64,000 nt of DNA from Paraphysomonas bandaiensis (taxonomy: Eukaryota; Chrysophyceae). The stretch covers positions 62,001-126,000 of the forward strand of contig CBFFRP010000342.1 in assembly GCA_965644295.1 (NCBI GenBank). Direction: 5' to 3'. Shown one piece after another: positions 44,761 through 56,400 of the stretch (its first letter is position 1; every line of letters begins with the position of its first letter). The translations under genes and the position numbers were made by a program. The notes under the pieces are model-generated. The model was not told where the DNA came from. It was given only the letters and a program-made list of their open reading frames with translations, and searched no databases.

Positions 44761-45472
44761 CTTAACTTTCTATGGAGCTGAAGATTGTCGGGTTGAGCAG
44801 CCCTCCGGCTGACAAAGACACACACACACACACACACACAGGCTTCCACTTCCTTCTTATCATCTCGATTCAAAAAATCCATCCGGGAATTCCTACCTAC
44901 CGTACCGTATTCAATCATATGTAGGCCAAGTAACACTACCTCTACATACACACCCGTATGTACACCCCTCATATGTAGACCTGTACATACCTTATAGATT
45001 CAGGTTATTCCTTATAGAGATTCAGTAACATTTTTTTGTACCTGGAAATGTTACTAGAAAACTGGTTTTTATAGATTCAGTAATACTGTAATACTGTAAC
45101 TGGAATACCCATTGGAAAGAACTGCTGATGATGATGTGTACATGTTTGGGATGTCTGCTGCTGGTGAGTGTAAAAATCATCAGTCCAGTCCAATCGAGTC
45201 CAATTTTTGGTACACTCTTTTTTTTTTGTAAAATTCATTTTTTTTTGAGGAAAAAAAAATTAATGGTAGAATGGTGGTACATATTCATGTATTTTTAGAT
45301 GGGACAAAATATTTTGTTGTGTGAAAAAAAATTATTTGGTTATACGGTCGTAGTCCACAGTATGAGTGCGTCCAATATAAGGATCCACTGCACTGCACTG
45401 CACTGCATGCATATGCATGATCTGACTGTGCATAGATCCATAACTCTATTAAACAACTTATCGATCAATACA
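44761..45472. other. Divergent intergenic region
   Basis: It holds a (CA)n run at about 44815-44840, AT-rich sequence, homopolymer T and A runs at about 45216-45258, and CTGCACTGCACTGCA just before the next gene. No gene seen. Reading frames upstream of 45473 continue the next frame to 45299 but through low-complexity sequence. Confidence 0.5.
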
Positions 45473-46387
45473 ATGAATAAAGAGTCATCATCTGCACCTA
45501 ACAAGGGTAAGAAACACAAGATGTCATATAGGAAACGTCATTCCAAATCACATTCGAAGGATTATTCATCTGAATGGCTGCATGCGTTGCAGTCTATAGA
45601 TATCACACGATCACAAGTCCATCTCATGCTAACTGCTATTGATAAACTTAATATGAAGTATCCTCCACGCATCCTCCCTCCCATTGAACAGATCAATGCA
45701 TCTTCTTCTCCCACTCATACTCATGCAGCATATGAATCATATGAATCGAATACATTCAATGCACTGAATATACGAAACAGTGACAGTGAAGATGAGAGTG
45801 ATAATAATGATATAAACGAACATGTTATCAGTGAGAAGAACACACATAAGAGTATACAAGTCCGTTATTTGAGAGTTAAAATTATATGCCGTCTTGTGGA
45901 ATGTATACGACAAGAAGCGATGGATGCACAGCGAAGGAAAGATTATAATAATATGAAACTCCTGTGGGAGGAAGCTTGGCAAACGCTATTTCAGTGCCAA
46001 GTGTCGATTGATGAGTGGTATGCTTTAATGACTGCTCACGAGTCTTCAAGACATATTCTTCCTAAGAAGCACGACAAAATCCAATTGAAAGAATTATTTA
46101 CAGGCTTGGATCTGCTAGTTGAGGACTCAGAAAGACACAGACACATTGCGATATCCTTTCTGACGAAGCGACGACAATTCGTCTTAGAGAAACTCTATCC
46201 TATGTTGAAAGAACGTGATGAAGTGAAGCAGAGCATTGGAGAGGAGAACTGGAAGAGAAACCCAGCGCCTCAGCAAACGTATGCCGAGCGGCGGAGGCAG
46301 TGGGAAGCTGAGTTACGTATCATCAATGAAGCGCTTGTATCTATTCAAGTGCTAGATTTTGACACACTTCTTCCTTCTTCCGCTTAA
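45473..46387 (+). CDS. Conserved-looking hypothetical protein, intronless
   Basis: 304 residues from the ATG at 45473. The frame stays open upstream to 45299, but that part reads through A/T homopolymer and CTGCA repeats, so I prefer the internal start. The N-terminus is Lys/Ser/His-rich, possibly a nuclear signal. An acidic stretch SDSEDESDNND follows. The C-terminal two thirds are helical and rich in charged and aromatic residues (LLWEEAWQTLFQCQ, RRRQWEAELRIINEAL). No enzyme motif recognised and no membrane segment. Composition and length argue for a real gene; function unknown. Confidence 0.6.
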   Translation: MNKESSSAPNKGKKHKMSYRKRHSKSHSKDYSSEWLHALQSIDITRSQVHLMLTAIDKLNMKYPPRILPPIEQINASSSPTHTHAAYESYESNTFNALNIRNSDSEDESDNNDINEHVISEKNTHKSIQVRYLRVKIICRLVECIRQEAMDAQRRKDYNNMKLLWEEAWQTLFQCQVSIDEWYALMTAHESSRHILPKKHDKIQLKELFTGLDLLVEDSERHRHIAISFLTKRRQFVLEKLYPMLKERDEVKQSIGEENWKRNPAPQQTYAERRRQWEAELRIINEALVSIQVLDFDTLLPSSA

Positions 46388-46959
46388 GAATTATAATATC
46401 GTCACTGCAATGTGTTATTCATTGTTTCCCTTCGTGTGGAGAGTATGCGAAGGAGTGGATAGAATATGAATGTACTGATCGTGCACCTACTCTGGATAAT
46501 TGTTGTACAATTGAGATCTTGTAAGCGATATGGTAAACATGATTACCATGTTACATTAATGTAATAAGTAATTAATTAAGTAATTAAGCACTAAATTATT
46601 CAAAGCCGCTGCTAACTTTAGTTAAGTTAATACGTTATGATTTTAACTATTCTAACAGAATCGATAGAGGCATATATTCTGTAGAAAAAGTAACTGGTAA
46701 ATGATGTGTCATTTGAATGTACATAGAATAATTAGATTGCTGTACTCAAGCACCAAGCACAGCCTACCAGTTGTTGCCGATACAATAATATACCTATTCC
46801 ATTCTGGGGGGCAAGTACCGGAGATATTTCTCGGGAAACTGACGTGAGCCGCATATATATAGTCAGCAGATAATATTCTGCCCAGTCATAGCCAAATGCT
46901 TGTGAGGTACAAGGGACACTTATAAGTGTCACTTGTGTAGACATCTTTGAGCCTTATCG
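46388..46959. other. Intergenic region, possibly decayed copia sequence at right
   Basis: AT-rich on the left. From about 46735 GC content rises toward the copia remnant and this part may be unrecognisable upstream pol sequence. No open gene. Confidence 0.4.
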
Positions 46960-47260
46960 AATAACCAGGCATCCGGGAATGGGCCCACCTCAAGGCATCC
47001 TAAGTATTGGGCTGTTCACCTTAAGAACTCAAAACTTCTGAAGTAAGCAGATGATAGGTCCGAACGTGGATCCGGATAGGCAGTATCCAACTGTGAGACT
47101 GATCCATATCAGCACCAGCGAAAAAACCGCAGATATATTAGGTAGTTTTTTCCCCTGACATGTGAGATGAGTGGTAGATAGGTAAATACATGATGATACA
47201 TTCTTGTATTAAGTGGGAGTGTTAAAATTTGCACAATATATATATTGTAGTTTAAAGTAA
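46960..47260 (+). mobile_element. Decayed Ty1/copia remnant: RNase H end and LTR start
   Basis: Frame-shifted pieces still match the copia RNase H end. At 46960 NNQAS....PTSRHPKYW corresponds to the DNQ-A..NP..H.R.KHI segment. At about 47084-47145 QYPTVRLIHISTSEKTADIL lines up with KFPTAKLIHVSTDDMAADIF of the intact element. After a gap, AAGTGGGAG (47211-47219) is a purine tract followed by TGTTAAAATTTG, the likely start of an old 3' LTR. Many stops show it is long dead. Confidence 0.65.
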
Positions 47261-48479
47261 TGATATAATATAGTGATGCAACTGTCAGACAATTTAGAGC
47301 ATATGTATTGAGCTTTATAAGAGATGAACTAATTTTTTGTAATATCATAATCTAGCTATAGTTATTTTTTGAATAAATTAGTATCATAAGTTTTATCAAA
47401 ATCGAACAAAGTACTCGTTTTTATTATAGTATCTGTATGTAGTATATAGCATATTCTGTAAGTAGTTATGAAATAAGTCTTATCCGTAGAGCAGGGCTGC
47501 GTAGCAATTAATTGAATTGCAATTAATTGTAATTGCAATTAAATTGCATGGAACATACATAATAATTTCAATTATAATTGCTCGATCGAAGGTTGCAATT
47601 AAATTGCATTTAAAAGGCAATTATTTACTATATGTATTAGGACATAATATTAGAATTAGAACTTGGAAAACATTAAGGTCAATAGCCATTTATTGCCCTT
47701 GTAATGGCCATCACCCTTAATGGCTGTTATAACGGCTATTCACATGATGGGATGAGGTTGTCCTCTCATTATAAATATCTTTACATTAAGAGAAGTACTG
47801 TGTTCTTTTTGTACGGTCGAATATGTGTCTTTACTCTTGACCTTGAGCCACAAGACTAAGTTCAGCTCGATCCATAGCGTATTACCCGTCTAGTTTGAAG
47901 ATATATATTAATAAGTAGTGTGGTAATCATCTTCTTACCGATCCTGGACTGTCATACAAGACACAAGGCACTGCAGGATTCAAGTGCACTGCTAACTGAT
48001 GTGCAGCGGTATGAACATGGATTATCAGGGCTTTTTCTGTTTTATGCAGTCGAAATACCGGATATTCAGAGTTTTGGTCATGTAATATACATGAAATTCC
48101 CTAGTACAAGCCATCACCTTGGTGTGGATGCGGACATAATATGAATTAGTAACCAACAAAACGTTATATTCACGTATTATTGTGCGTTGCATCGCTCTGT
48201 AGATAATATAGTACATTTACACTATGCATACCACTTTCCAACAGAGCAATATATCTACAAGAAGTAGTGTTTGCATGTTTGTTATGTTCCTATATTGTGA
48301 TATTCGCGAATAGTTTGATGTCCATAAAATCTAAACAACTCACTATATAAAAGCAGCGCACAAATAACAGAGTAGTTAGATTACCAAGAACCATCACATT
48401 TATATTTAATAGCAGTTAGCAATCGCAAAATGTGATATAAATAATACCCATACAAATTGATGTGGATACTCAGCATTAG
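47261..48479. other. AT-rich intergenic region
   Basis: Probably includes the rest of the old LTR on the left. It contains the AATTGCAATT palindrome cluster at 47504-47632. No gene seen. Confidence 0.45.
47504..47632. repeat. Cluster of AATTGCAATTAA palindromic words
   Basis: The 17-base word TTGCAATTAAATTGCAT occurs at 47533-47549 and 47593-47609 among further GCAATTAATTG copies, giving nested inverted and direct repeats. CAGGGCTGCG just to the left (47491) resembles a hAT terminal end. Confidence 0.6.
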
Positions 48480-50858
48480 TTAGTGTTTATCCGTCTGAGC
48501 ATTCCCAAATTTCCGTTGACTTATACCACGTTTGATGAATTTCATATTATCTTCATGCTTCTTCAATGTCTTTAATGGATTAAACGACGATTCTTCCCCG
48601 GAATCTTCGACGGTGACTGGCAGCGACTCAATGAAATACGCAATGAGGAAGAGCCAGTGTGCAACTAACATTGACATCGCCAATCCTCGGGCAGTGTAGT
48701 CATAGGTACTCGCGGTATAGTGCTGCAAGTTAGAGATTACTTGCCACTGCCACACAGCTTCCACACCCAAGAGAGAAACCACATATGACGTAAAAGAGAT
48801 GTATCGAAGAATGACAAACCAATGTTGGATCACCAAGAGAATTGTCGCAACTTGTAACTCACGGTTCAGAGGAAATCGGCCGGTAATAAGATTGCACACG
48901 ACAATGCAACAAATGCTATGATGTAGGAGCAGCCCCAAGCCGTTACAATAACCAGATATAGCATCGCGATATATCTTGTTCGTCCAGTCTCGTTGGGAGC
49001 GTTCAAAGTAGCACAAGGTCTCAGGAAACCCACCCTTCCATAAGCCAAACACCAAAAAAGGTAAACCGAAGACACTCTGGGAATATAAACCAATTGCAAG
49101 GCAAAGAGAAAACAATGCTTGAGTAATTTTCCAACCCAATGATGCAAACTCCTCTGAAAGGGACAGCCACGTTACACCTATTAGTCCTTCAAGGGCTAGC
49201 CCGGCAAATATAGTTGTGAAAGATAGAACATACGTGGCAAACATTGAGAATTCCTCGGTGGTGGTGGTTTCATCATCTAGTGGGCCGGAATCTGTGAGTT
49301 TCCATTCTTCTAGACAATTATCACCACAAAGAGATGTGAAAATTTTCTTCATGCGTGTGCGTGTCGCTGGGTGCATATGAGTGTGGGGAAATAGTGTCTC
49401 TCCCCACGCGCGTCTTAAGTCAGGGTTCGTGTACTTATAAATCTCTTCGGTAGAAGCCGTATACCGTGGTCCGGCCGTTACTACTAAATTCATCAGGAGA
49501 GATAAAATTCGAGTCTCCACGAACTGTGAGGCATCCTTATCTTGACATAAAATTTTTGGAAAAAGTAGTTTCCAATACAGGTTTTGATTGCCAAAACGCA
49601 ACACATAACCGAGATTCCAAGCGATGTACAAATCTGCCCAATCTTTCGTTACAGGCCACACAAGGTGTCGGTCACTGTAAGTATCGAGATAATTAGTATT
49701 TCCATTAAGTAAGAGACCCACCATGGCATTATCATGGAAGCCTTCGTCAACATCCACTTTGGCAGCAGCCAAGATATTATTCCACAAGCTCAAGATCTGT
49801 CGAGGGTAATGGTGAGCACCTTCTTCTCCAAGACCGATGGCAAGAACCCTTGCAGATTGATAAATCATATTCATTTTATCTTTCATAAACGTTTCCGCGC
49901 CAATATCATCCAAATGTTTCAATTTAATATGCCATGTCTTCTGAGTTATATAGTCAAACATATCAGCCAGAAAGGGAGCGTTGGTGGATGCTTCTGTCAT
50001 AATCGCATCCATTACCATCGCATGTGTCAAGGCCGCCATCGTTGAATTATGGAACGTTGGATGATTGTCATAATTAATATGCAATGCGGGGTTATCAATT
50101 GTTGTACAAGCCATCCCCACCAGATGCGCGTTTCCCTTGGCGCATGATGCAACGTCCGCAAGAAAGTCCGATACATTAACAGGTGCGCTAAGTAAGTCAT
50201 GCAATACGTCCCGAACTGCTGGATGATCTTCAAGATAATACGTATACAGCAAATCTTCAACCACTGCCGGATCCGTCTGTAATCCTGGCAGTACCGTTTT
50301 ATAAACCTCCAACCATCTGTCAATGCACGTCGTATTGCTCAAGAAGTCGTCATAAGGAGTGCTGTGATAATGATCGCCGACTTCATCTTCATGATTTAGA
50401 TAGAATCTTTCCATAGTAGGAATGTTATGATCAGCAACTCGACGATGTGTTTCCACATAACCAGGCACCAGTCCATAAGCAGAAGGTTCTTCCCATCTGA
50501 CTGGATCCCCGATAGCAACACCCGCACGAATACAACACACAACAATAGCAAAACAATTACAAATAGCAATAATAAATAATTTATATGGCCAATTTGATAA
50601 TGCTTTACTATAAAAATTTGCACCATCATAAGATTCACGTTTCTTTATAGTTTGCTTCATACTGTTGCGTGAGAAGAACAGATCGCTCTTCTCCTTAAAG
50701 AGTTTCTTACGTGGTGATGTGCTCCGTGTACTGGATACTTTACTGTATCCTGTACTGGAACGAAACGATCCATTGTTTGATTCTGTATCAGTACCAAGAG
50801 ATCGAGAACTGTCACCTTCAATGACCACCTCGAGAGGCTTATGAGTGTATTGAGACAT
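48480..50858 (-). CDS. Multipass membrane protein with large soluble loop, unknown
   Basis: One exon, 792 residues. The N-terminal cytosolic-type tail of about 90 residues is Ser/Thr/Lys-rich. A first membrane helix follows (LFIIAICNCFAIVVCCI), then a soluble loop of about 440 residues containing possible N-glycosylation sites (SNTTC, NVSDF, HNSTM). Six or so helices follow in the C-terminal third (for example SFTTIFAGLALEGLIG, LLHHSICCIVVCNLI, LLVIQHWFVILRYI). The C-tail is basic. The loop is Asp/His-rich and could form an outside sensing or enzymatic domain. I recognise no family. Topology of one helix, large loop, then helix bundle is unusual for transporters. Confidence 0.7.
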   Translation of the reverse strand: MSQYTHKPLEVVIEGDSSRSLGTDTESNNGSFRSSTGYSKVSSTRSTSPRKKLFKEKSDLFFSRNSMKQTIKKRESYDGANFYSKALSNWPYKLFIIAICNCFAIVVCCIRAGVAIGDPVRWEEPSAYGLVPGYVETHRRVADHNIPTMERFYLNHEDEVGDHYHSTPYDDFLSNTTCIDRWLEVYKTVLPGLQTDPAVVEDLLYTYYLEDHPAVRDVLHDLLSAPVNVSDFLADVASCAKGNAHLVGMACTTIDNPALHINYDNHPTFHNSTMAALTHAMVMDAIMTEASTNAPFLADMFDYITQKTWHIKLKHLDDIGAETFMKDKMNMIYQSARVLAIGLGEEGAHHYPRQILSLWNNILAAAKVDVDEGFHDNAMVGLLLNGNTNYLDTYSDRHLVWPVTKDWADLYIAWNLGYVLRFGNQNLYWKLLFPKILCQDKDASQFVETRILSLLMNLVVTAGPRYTASTEEIYKYTNPDLRRAWGETLFPHTHMHPATRTRMKKIFTSLCGDNCLEEWKLTDSGPLDDETTTTEEFSMFATYVLSFTTIFAGLALEGLIGVTWLSLSEEFASLGWKITQALFSLCLAIGLYSQSVFGLPFLVFGLWKGGFPETLCYFERSQRDWTNKIYRDAISGYCNGLGLLLHHSICCIVVCNLITGRFPLNRELQVATILLVIQHWFVILRYISFTSYVVSLLGVEAVWQWQVISNLQHYTASTYDYTARGLAMSMLVAHWLFLIAYFIESLPVTVEDSGEESSFNPLKTLKKHEDNMKFIKRGISQRKFGNAQTDKH

Positions 50859-51510
50859 GCGTGAGCTGTGGAGGACGAGACTGAAATGAATCTCATTGAG
50901 AATGACATGATCCTCATGTGTTGTTGTCCAGTCATCTCATCCGACCGTCAGGGAGTTGGGTGACATGCCCATATGAGGTAATCAGAATTCCACAGTGAGC
51001 TTATCGTACATACATACATACATGAGAGAGTGAGATGTGCGTGTTAAACCCTGCCGTTCATCTCATACATATGTATACAGAGTGCAGATATTGTTAAATA
51101 TTGAGACTATTTAGCAATTCATATAGAAAATAGGTAGAAAATTAATAAAGAGTTTATAGAAAATAAGGAGTTTTTTTGGAGTGATGGAATAGAAAATATC
51201 ATTTTTATGATTTCACCGGAAGTACGATAATAACCTGCATATGTAGAGTGATCCGGAAGTGCGTATTCCTCACTTTCTTCCTCACTTTTTTAATAAAAAG
51301 TGAGGAATATGGAATCCAATGACCGGATTATGCATATCCAGAACACTCTCCTCACACTGTCAACTATCATATATGGGCTACAGTATGGAGTACGTGTATA
51401 GTGGTATACATACAGCATACATACAGCATACGCCCATGTAGGTAGCTATATATACACACCCTCCATATCTATACACACATCCATCTCCACATACATATAC
51501 ACACATAGTC
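50859..51510. other. Divergent intergenic region
   Basis: Between two divergent genes. It contains (ACAT)n at about 51008-51023, two CCGGAAGT words (51214 and 51253), a 13-bp-arm hairpin (51278-51307) and a CA/C-rich leader before the 51511 start. Confidence 0.5.
51278..51307. repeat. Hairpin, 13-bp arms and 4-base loop
   Basis: TTCCTCACTTTTT (51278-51290) pairs exactly with AAAAAGTGAGGAA (51295-51307) around TAAT. A further ATTCCTCACTTT lies just left at 51265, so alternative pairings exist. Confidence 0.85.
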
Positions 51511-52569
51511 ATGTTCAAACGACAGAAGATAGAACACAACACTCATTCATTCCCTTCACTCATTCAATCCAATCACTTCCATATCATTACATGGAATGTA
51601 TGGTTTGATGAGCTACGACAAACAGATCGCGCTGTGGCTCTGCTAGCAGCGTGTGTAGCTGAATCTCAAGCTGATGTTTTATGTTTTCAAGAAGTTACGA
51701 CTGTATTCTACCGTATTATACAAGCATCTGATTATATACACCAGCGATATGTGTGTGTTGAGGCCTTACGAACCACTCGTTATGATGTTTCCATATGGGT
51801 GCGACGAGACTTCACAGTTTTGAGTCACTGGGACATTCAGATACCCTCAGAACAGCATAGAAGATGTCTGGTAGTTGATATTGATATCACTTCACGTGTT
51901 CCTGAGGATCTTAGATCAACTGTCTCTTCACCATGTCGTGTGAGAGTGGCCACAGTGCATTTAGAATCCCTCCGTCATAATGCTGCCTGTCGTGCAACTC
52001 AATTAGAGACTATTCTCTCTGCTCTTGTATTCTCTGAGGATGCTGCCGCCTGTACTGACATATTCCTTACTGGTGACTTTAACTTCTGCTCGTCATGGAC
52101 AGAGAATGAGATAATAGATACTCATCCATGCGTCACGGACCTATGGGCTGTATTGCGACCGGGTGAGCAAGGATACACGGAAGACTCTGCGGTGAATACG
52201 ATGCTACGAATGCGCCAAGGCAAGAATAAACAAGTACGATTTGACCGTATCTTACAACTCCGACCTGCAGCACTCACAGTATGCTCTAGTGGGGAAGGAC
52301 GCACTTCTCCACCAGTAACTCCCCCTCGACGTAACCAGCAACAGTTGCCATTTCCTCCTTCCCCCCTGCCACGAAGGGAGGGTGCCTGCATCTGCCACCC
52401 CGTTAGTATCCAACTAACAGGAACCAGACCGACCGTCGATGAGGCGGAGGAAATATTTCCATCGGATCATTTTGGAGTGGTTGCCACTTTTGAAATTAGA
52501 GGGGTCCGTAGGGTATCGACCGACAATAGCAATGGAGGACACGAAATAACACCCGTGCAGACTATTTGA
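51511..52569 (+). CDS. TDP2: Tyrosyl-DNA phosphodiesterase 2-like repair enzyme
   Basis: One exon, 352 residues, an endonuclease/exonuclease/phosphatase fold. The four TDP2 signature motifs occur in order: TWN at 27-29, FQEV with Glu61, GDFN with Asp189, and SDHFG with Asp319/His320. VATVHLES and RFDRI are also present. TDP2 removes trapped topoisomerase II from DNA 5' ends by cutting the phosphotyrosyl bond with Mg2+. The protein lacks the UBA domain of animal TDP2, and a Pro/Arg-rich insertion (about 265-295) separates the last two motifs. Another EEP enzyme is possible, but the TVHLES and SDHFG context favours TDP2. AATAAA near 52620. Confidence 0.82.
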   Translation: MFKRQKIEHNTHSFPSLIQSNHFHIITWNVWFDELRQTDRAVALLAACVAESQADVLCFQEVTTVFYRIIQASDYIHQRYVCVEALRTTRYDVSIWVRRDFTVLSHWDIQIPSEQHRRCLVVDIDITSRVPEDLRSTVSSPCRVRVATVHLESLRHNAACRATQLETILSALVFSEDAAACTDIFLTGDFNFCSSWTENEIIDTHPCVTDLWAVLRPGEQGYTEDSAVNTMLRMRQGKNKQVRFDRILQLRPAALTVCSSGEGRTSPPVTPPRRNQQQLPFPPSPLPRREGACICHPVSIQLTGTRPTVDEAEEIFPSDHFGVVATFEIRGVRRVSTDNSNGGHEITPVQTI

Positions 52570-53443
52570 ACTTATTGAAGCCATCCTATTTAAATATCAT
52601 ACAGGCCATCTAGTTTCTGAATAAAAAATGATAGCCTATTTTGAAGTAATCGCACAATTATTGTATATTTCTTGTCATGTGTGTCATCCAAACACTGTTT
52701 CATGGGCATGGTTGGATATAAGTATTCATTATTGCTGCTCGCTTTTTGTAGACTAATCGAATTTTATCGCCACTTAACCCTTTACGTGAACCGCCACTCG
52801 CATATATCTCATATGATTTTTGCGAAATTTCTTACAGTAATGTTCATAGTTCATAGGTATGTCTACGATTTCACCATTAATCTTGTACAATTTCGAACCA
52901 GGATATTTCCTACCAACAGCCGAGTGATTAGTTATTGATGAACCAGTGTAGTCCTAGCATTTTATCCCCCCTCCGCCCAGAACAAGCGGGAGTTCTTGTT
53001 ACCCTATAATTGTATGGGCCGCACATTCATCTAGCTACTTCTATGGTGCTGATTCTCAACGCCTATTACTTCATAAAAGGGCTACACAAGTATAGTGTAG
53101 TTTTAGATAACACTTGCTTGGTCGCATATCTTGATATAACCACTATACTACTGGGACGCGCTCTCGAAATGGAAGACAATGGGAATGCATGAGGAAGAAA
53201 TTTCATCTAAATCCTTCGTGTCATATGTTAATTTCTTGACAATTCTTTAAAATTACACGACTTAGAAGCTCTCGTACATTAAGTAATTTTAGTAGACTAA
53301 ACTCAGAGGTAACTCGCAGTACGCGAATGACCACACATTTTACCATTAGCACTGGGTTTCAGCTACAAACTACATATTATCTCATTTTCAGCACCATCAT
53401 ATGATGTACCATCTAGTGAACCTTCACAGTAGAACGTGAAGAG
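52570..53443. other. Convergent intergenic region
   Basis: Between the TDP2 and xanthine dehydrogenase 3' ends. No gene, repeat or hairpin stands out. Confidence 0.5.
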
Positions 53444-56400
53444 TTAAATGGGCATTACGAACCTCTCTGGAGTCACCAGACATGCCTGCTGTCGAATATC
53501 GATTGTCATTGGAATGTCAAGTGCACAATATCCGGTAGCTCCAGCATCAGTTCGAGCAGCCATGATCGCCATTTTAGTGGCAAAGTATACACTGTTGGCA
53601 AGAACAATGCAAGGCTCACCTACCGCCTTAGAACGTAAAATACCTTGTTTGTTGGGTGCTCCTGCAATGAGCGTTACATTGAATGTTGAAGGAATGTCTT
53701 GAGCCAGGGGAGGTTTATACTCCCAGGTGCCAACTGATTCAAGCATGCCTGCTTCATCATAATCAATCCGTTCTTGCAGGAAATATCCCAAGCCCATGAC
53801 GAAACCGCCCTCGATTTGCCCAATATCCACAGCGGGGTTTAACGACCTCCCACAGTCATAAACGATTTCAGAGGATAGTACATTTACCATCCCTGTGAGT
53901 ACATCCAGCTCCACTTCGCTCACGCATGCGCCCCAAACAAAATACTGAAACTCTTCCTTATTAGGGTTGCTAGATGGGGAGTACCATCCATCAGCATTCA
54001 GAGATACATCAGAGTCAAGTAATCCCAGCAGGTCTCTCCAGGAGGCAGATGGGTTAGCCTCTCGATAGGGTTTTAGGCGGGAATTAATGATGCCGCACGC
54101 CTTGACAGCAGCCTGACAACACACTTCACTGGTACCCGACCCGCCAGTTGTCCTATAAACACAGCATGTGAGATGGGTTGGATTTACATAGGCCAGGAAT
54201 TTTAAAGTTAACCGCAGGACAGGAAAGTACCCCATTTAATATCAACTTACCCCCCATTAGCGATGCGATCAGTGGACGAAGCTGTCACGCGAATAAGCGA
54301 TATATCGATACCTAGCTCATACGCTACCGTCTGCGCAACCTTGGTGTTGATACCTTGTCCAATTTCACACCCACTGTGAGTGACTGTAACGGTGCCGTCG
54401 GAGCGATAGATTCCGACATGTACCCCTGCATTATATCCAGCCCATCCAATGCCATACTTTACGGGATCGATTGATATTCCACGCTTGCGCCACAGATTTG
54501 CCGAGTTAAACTGTTTCGCACGTGCAACTCGCTCAGCGTACCGAGATCGCCGAAGTAGCGTTTCCCAGCACCGATCAAGAGTGCTATTCTCAATAACCTA
54601 AACCCGAAACAAATGTCACACAGTGCAATGAACATAATGTAAATGCATGTGTACAAGTATTCTCAGAGACACGGAAGGAGTACCTGTCCCAATATGGTAG
54701 ATAGTCCATTTTGCAAAAAGTTCGTACGCTTGACTGTCTCTGCATCCACACCAAGCTCCAGCGCCACTCTATCCACCACAATACCAGTTGCAAGACAGGA
54801 TTGTACCACTCCCGGTGCACGCACATACGTTCTGGGTGGTGTGTTAGTGTAACAGATCTTTGCTCGGGCCAGGTAATTTGGTAAGTAGAATGCATTGTCT
54901 GCCCACATCATTGCCATACTGAGCCCACCAAGTGCGTCTGCATAGCTGTACCCAGCTTCCACGTATACATCATATATAACAGCATTAATCTTGCCGTCGC
55001 TATCAAAACCAATTTCGTAGTCGAACTCGTATCCCTCTCGTCCGCTGTTCATATACATGTCAGCAGTGCGCGTGTTAAAAATGCGTACAGGGCGCTTAGC
55101 AAGCCGTGTAGCAAGAGCGGTGGAAGCGGCTGTGGTTAGCCCACCAGTAAGCTTTCCACCAAATCCCCCTCCTGTTCTGAGACATTTGACAGCCACCTTG
55201 CTCGAATCTACACTCAGAATTGACGCGATCGTATTCTGGTAGAGTGTTGGATCTTGTGTACCGCAGGTGACTTCGAATACCTCACCGTCCACTCGAGAAG
55301 CAATAGATGAATGGGCCTCCATGTAAAAGTGGCTCTGACCAGTGGCCAAAACTTTGCCTTTCACACGACGAGCAGAGGATGCCATTGCGCCTTGTGGATC
55401 GCCAGCCTCTACGACTGTCACACTGGGCTGTCGTATAAGGCAGATATTACATAAACAAGAAGCATATGCATATTTCAATGTGCATCAGCAAAGGGAAATT
55501 TTACCTACCATTGGGGGCACATCAAAGAAAGACTGTGCTGCGACTGCTTGGGGAAGACTCGTAACAGGCTTTTGGTTGAGAGCAGTGTAAGTGAGGCGCA
55601 CCATAGCAGCCGCTCTGTTAACGACTTCATCCGATATACCCAGAATAACTCCCACTGGCGCCCCAACACATTGGACTACGTCTCCCACCTCCAGGTACAA
55701 TTTGACATCGTTAGCTACGTGGTTTGATCCCGGAACGTCTGCAGCACCAATGAATGCCACAACCCCAGAAAGTGCGAGTGCTGGAGCAGGATCGATAGCA
55801 GTCAGGATGGCGGAACATTGCGATGTAAAAACTAGAGCCCCACACAGTCCCTGAGGAGGCAGCGGTTCATCGGAAGGATATACAGCCTCCCCAGTCGTCT
55901 ACATACAGAAAATTCACACCCATACGACCAGAAATACATATAAAAAACATATGCATAAAAGATTCGTCACTCCTTCACAATTTATACGAAGAGTACCTGA
56001 GCCTTGGCTTCTAGTTTGATAACCGGTTTGGCGAGAGGGCTTGTTTTGTCATCCACATGGTAGACTTCAGTGCCCCTAGATTCAGGTTTAACGAAAGGGA
56101 CCACTGCAGACAACACTTGCGTTGGGATATCGGACCTGCTCAATGACACAGACATACAGTTAGCGTAAAGATAGATACAGTGTGCATAGCATGAAGCCTG
56201 TCCATAGGCATGGTGTTCAATCCGAATTACATTAACGAACAGCAATTAGCAGCTCAACGTATGTTACGTTCCAATGAAAAACACAAGCAATGATCTACAT
56301 GCATGGTGAAATTACTTGCGATAGCATCGTAGAAACACTCTATACAGACAAGACTGCATAACCGACACACGATACTTAGGGTCCCCATAGGCAGATGATA

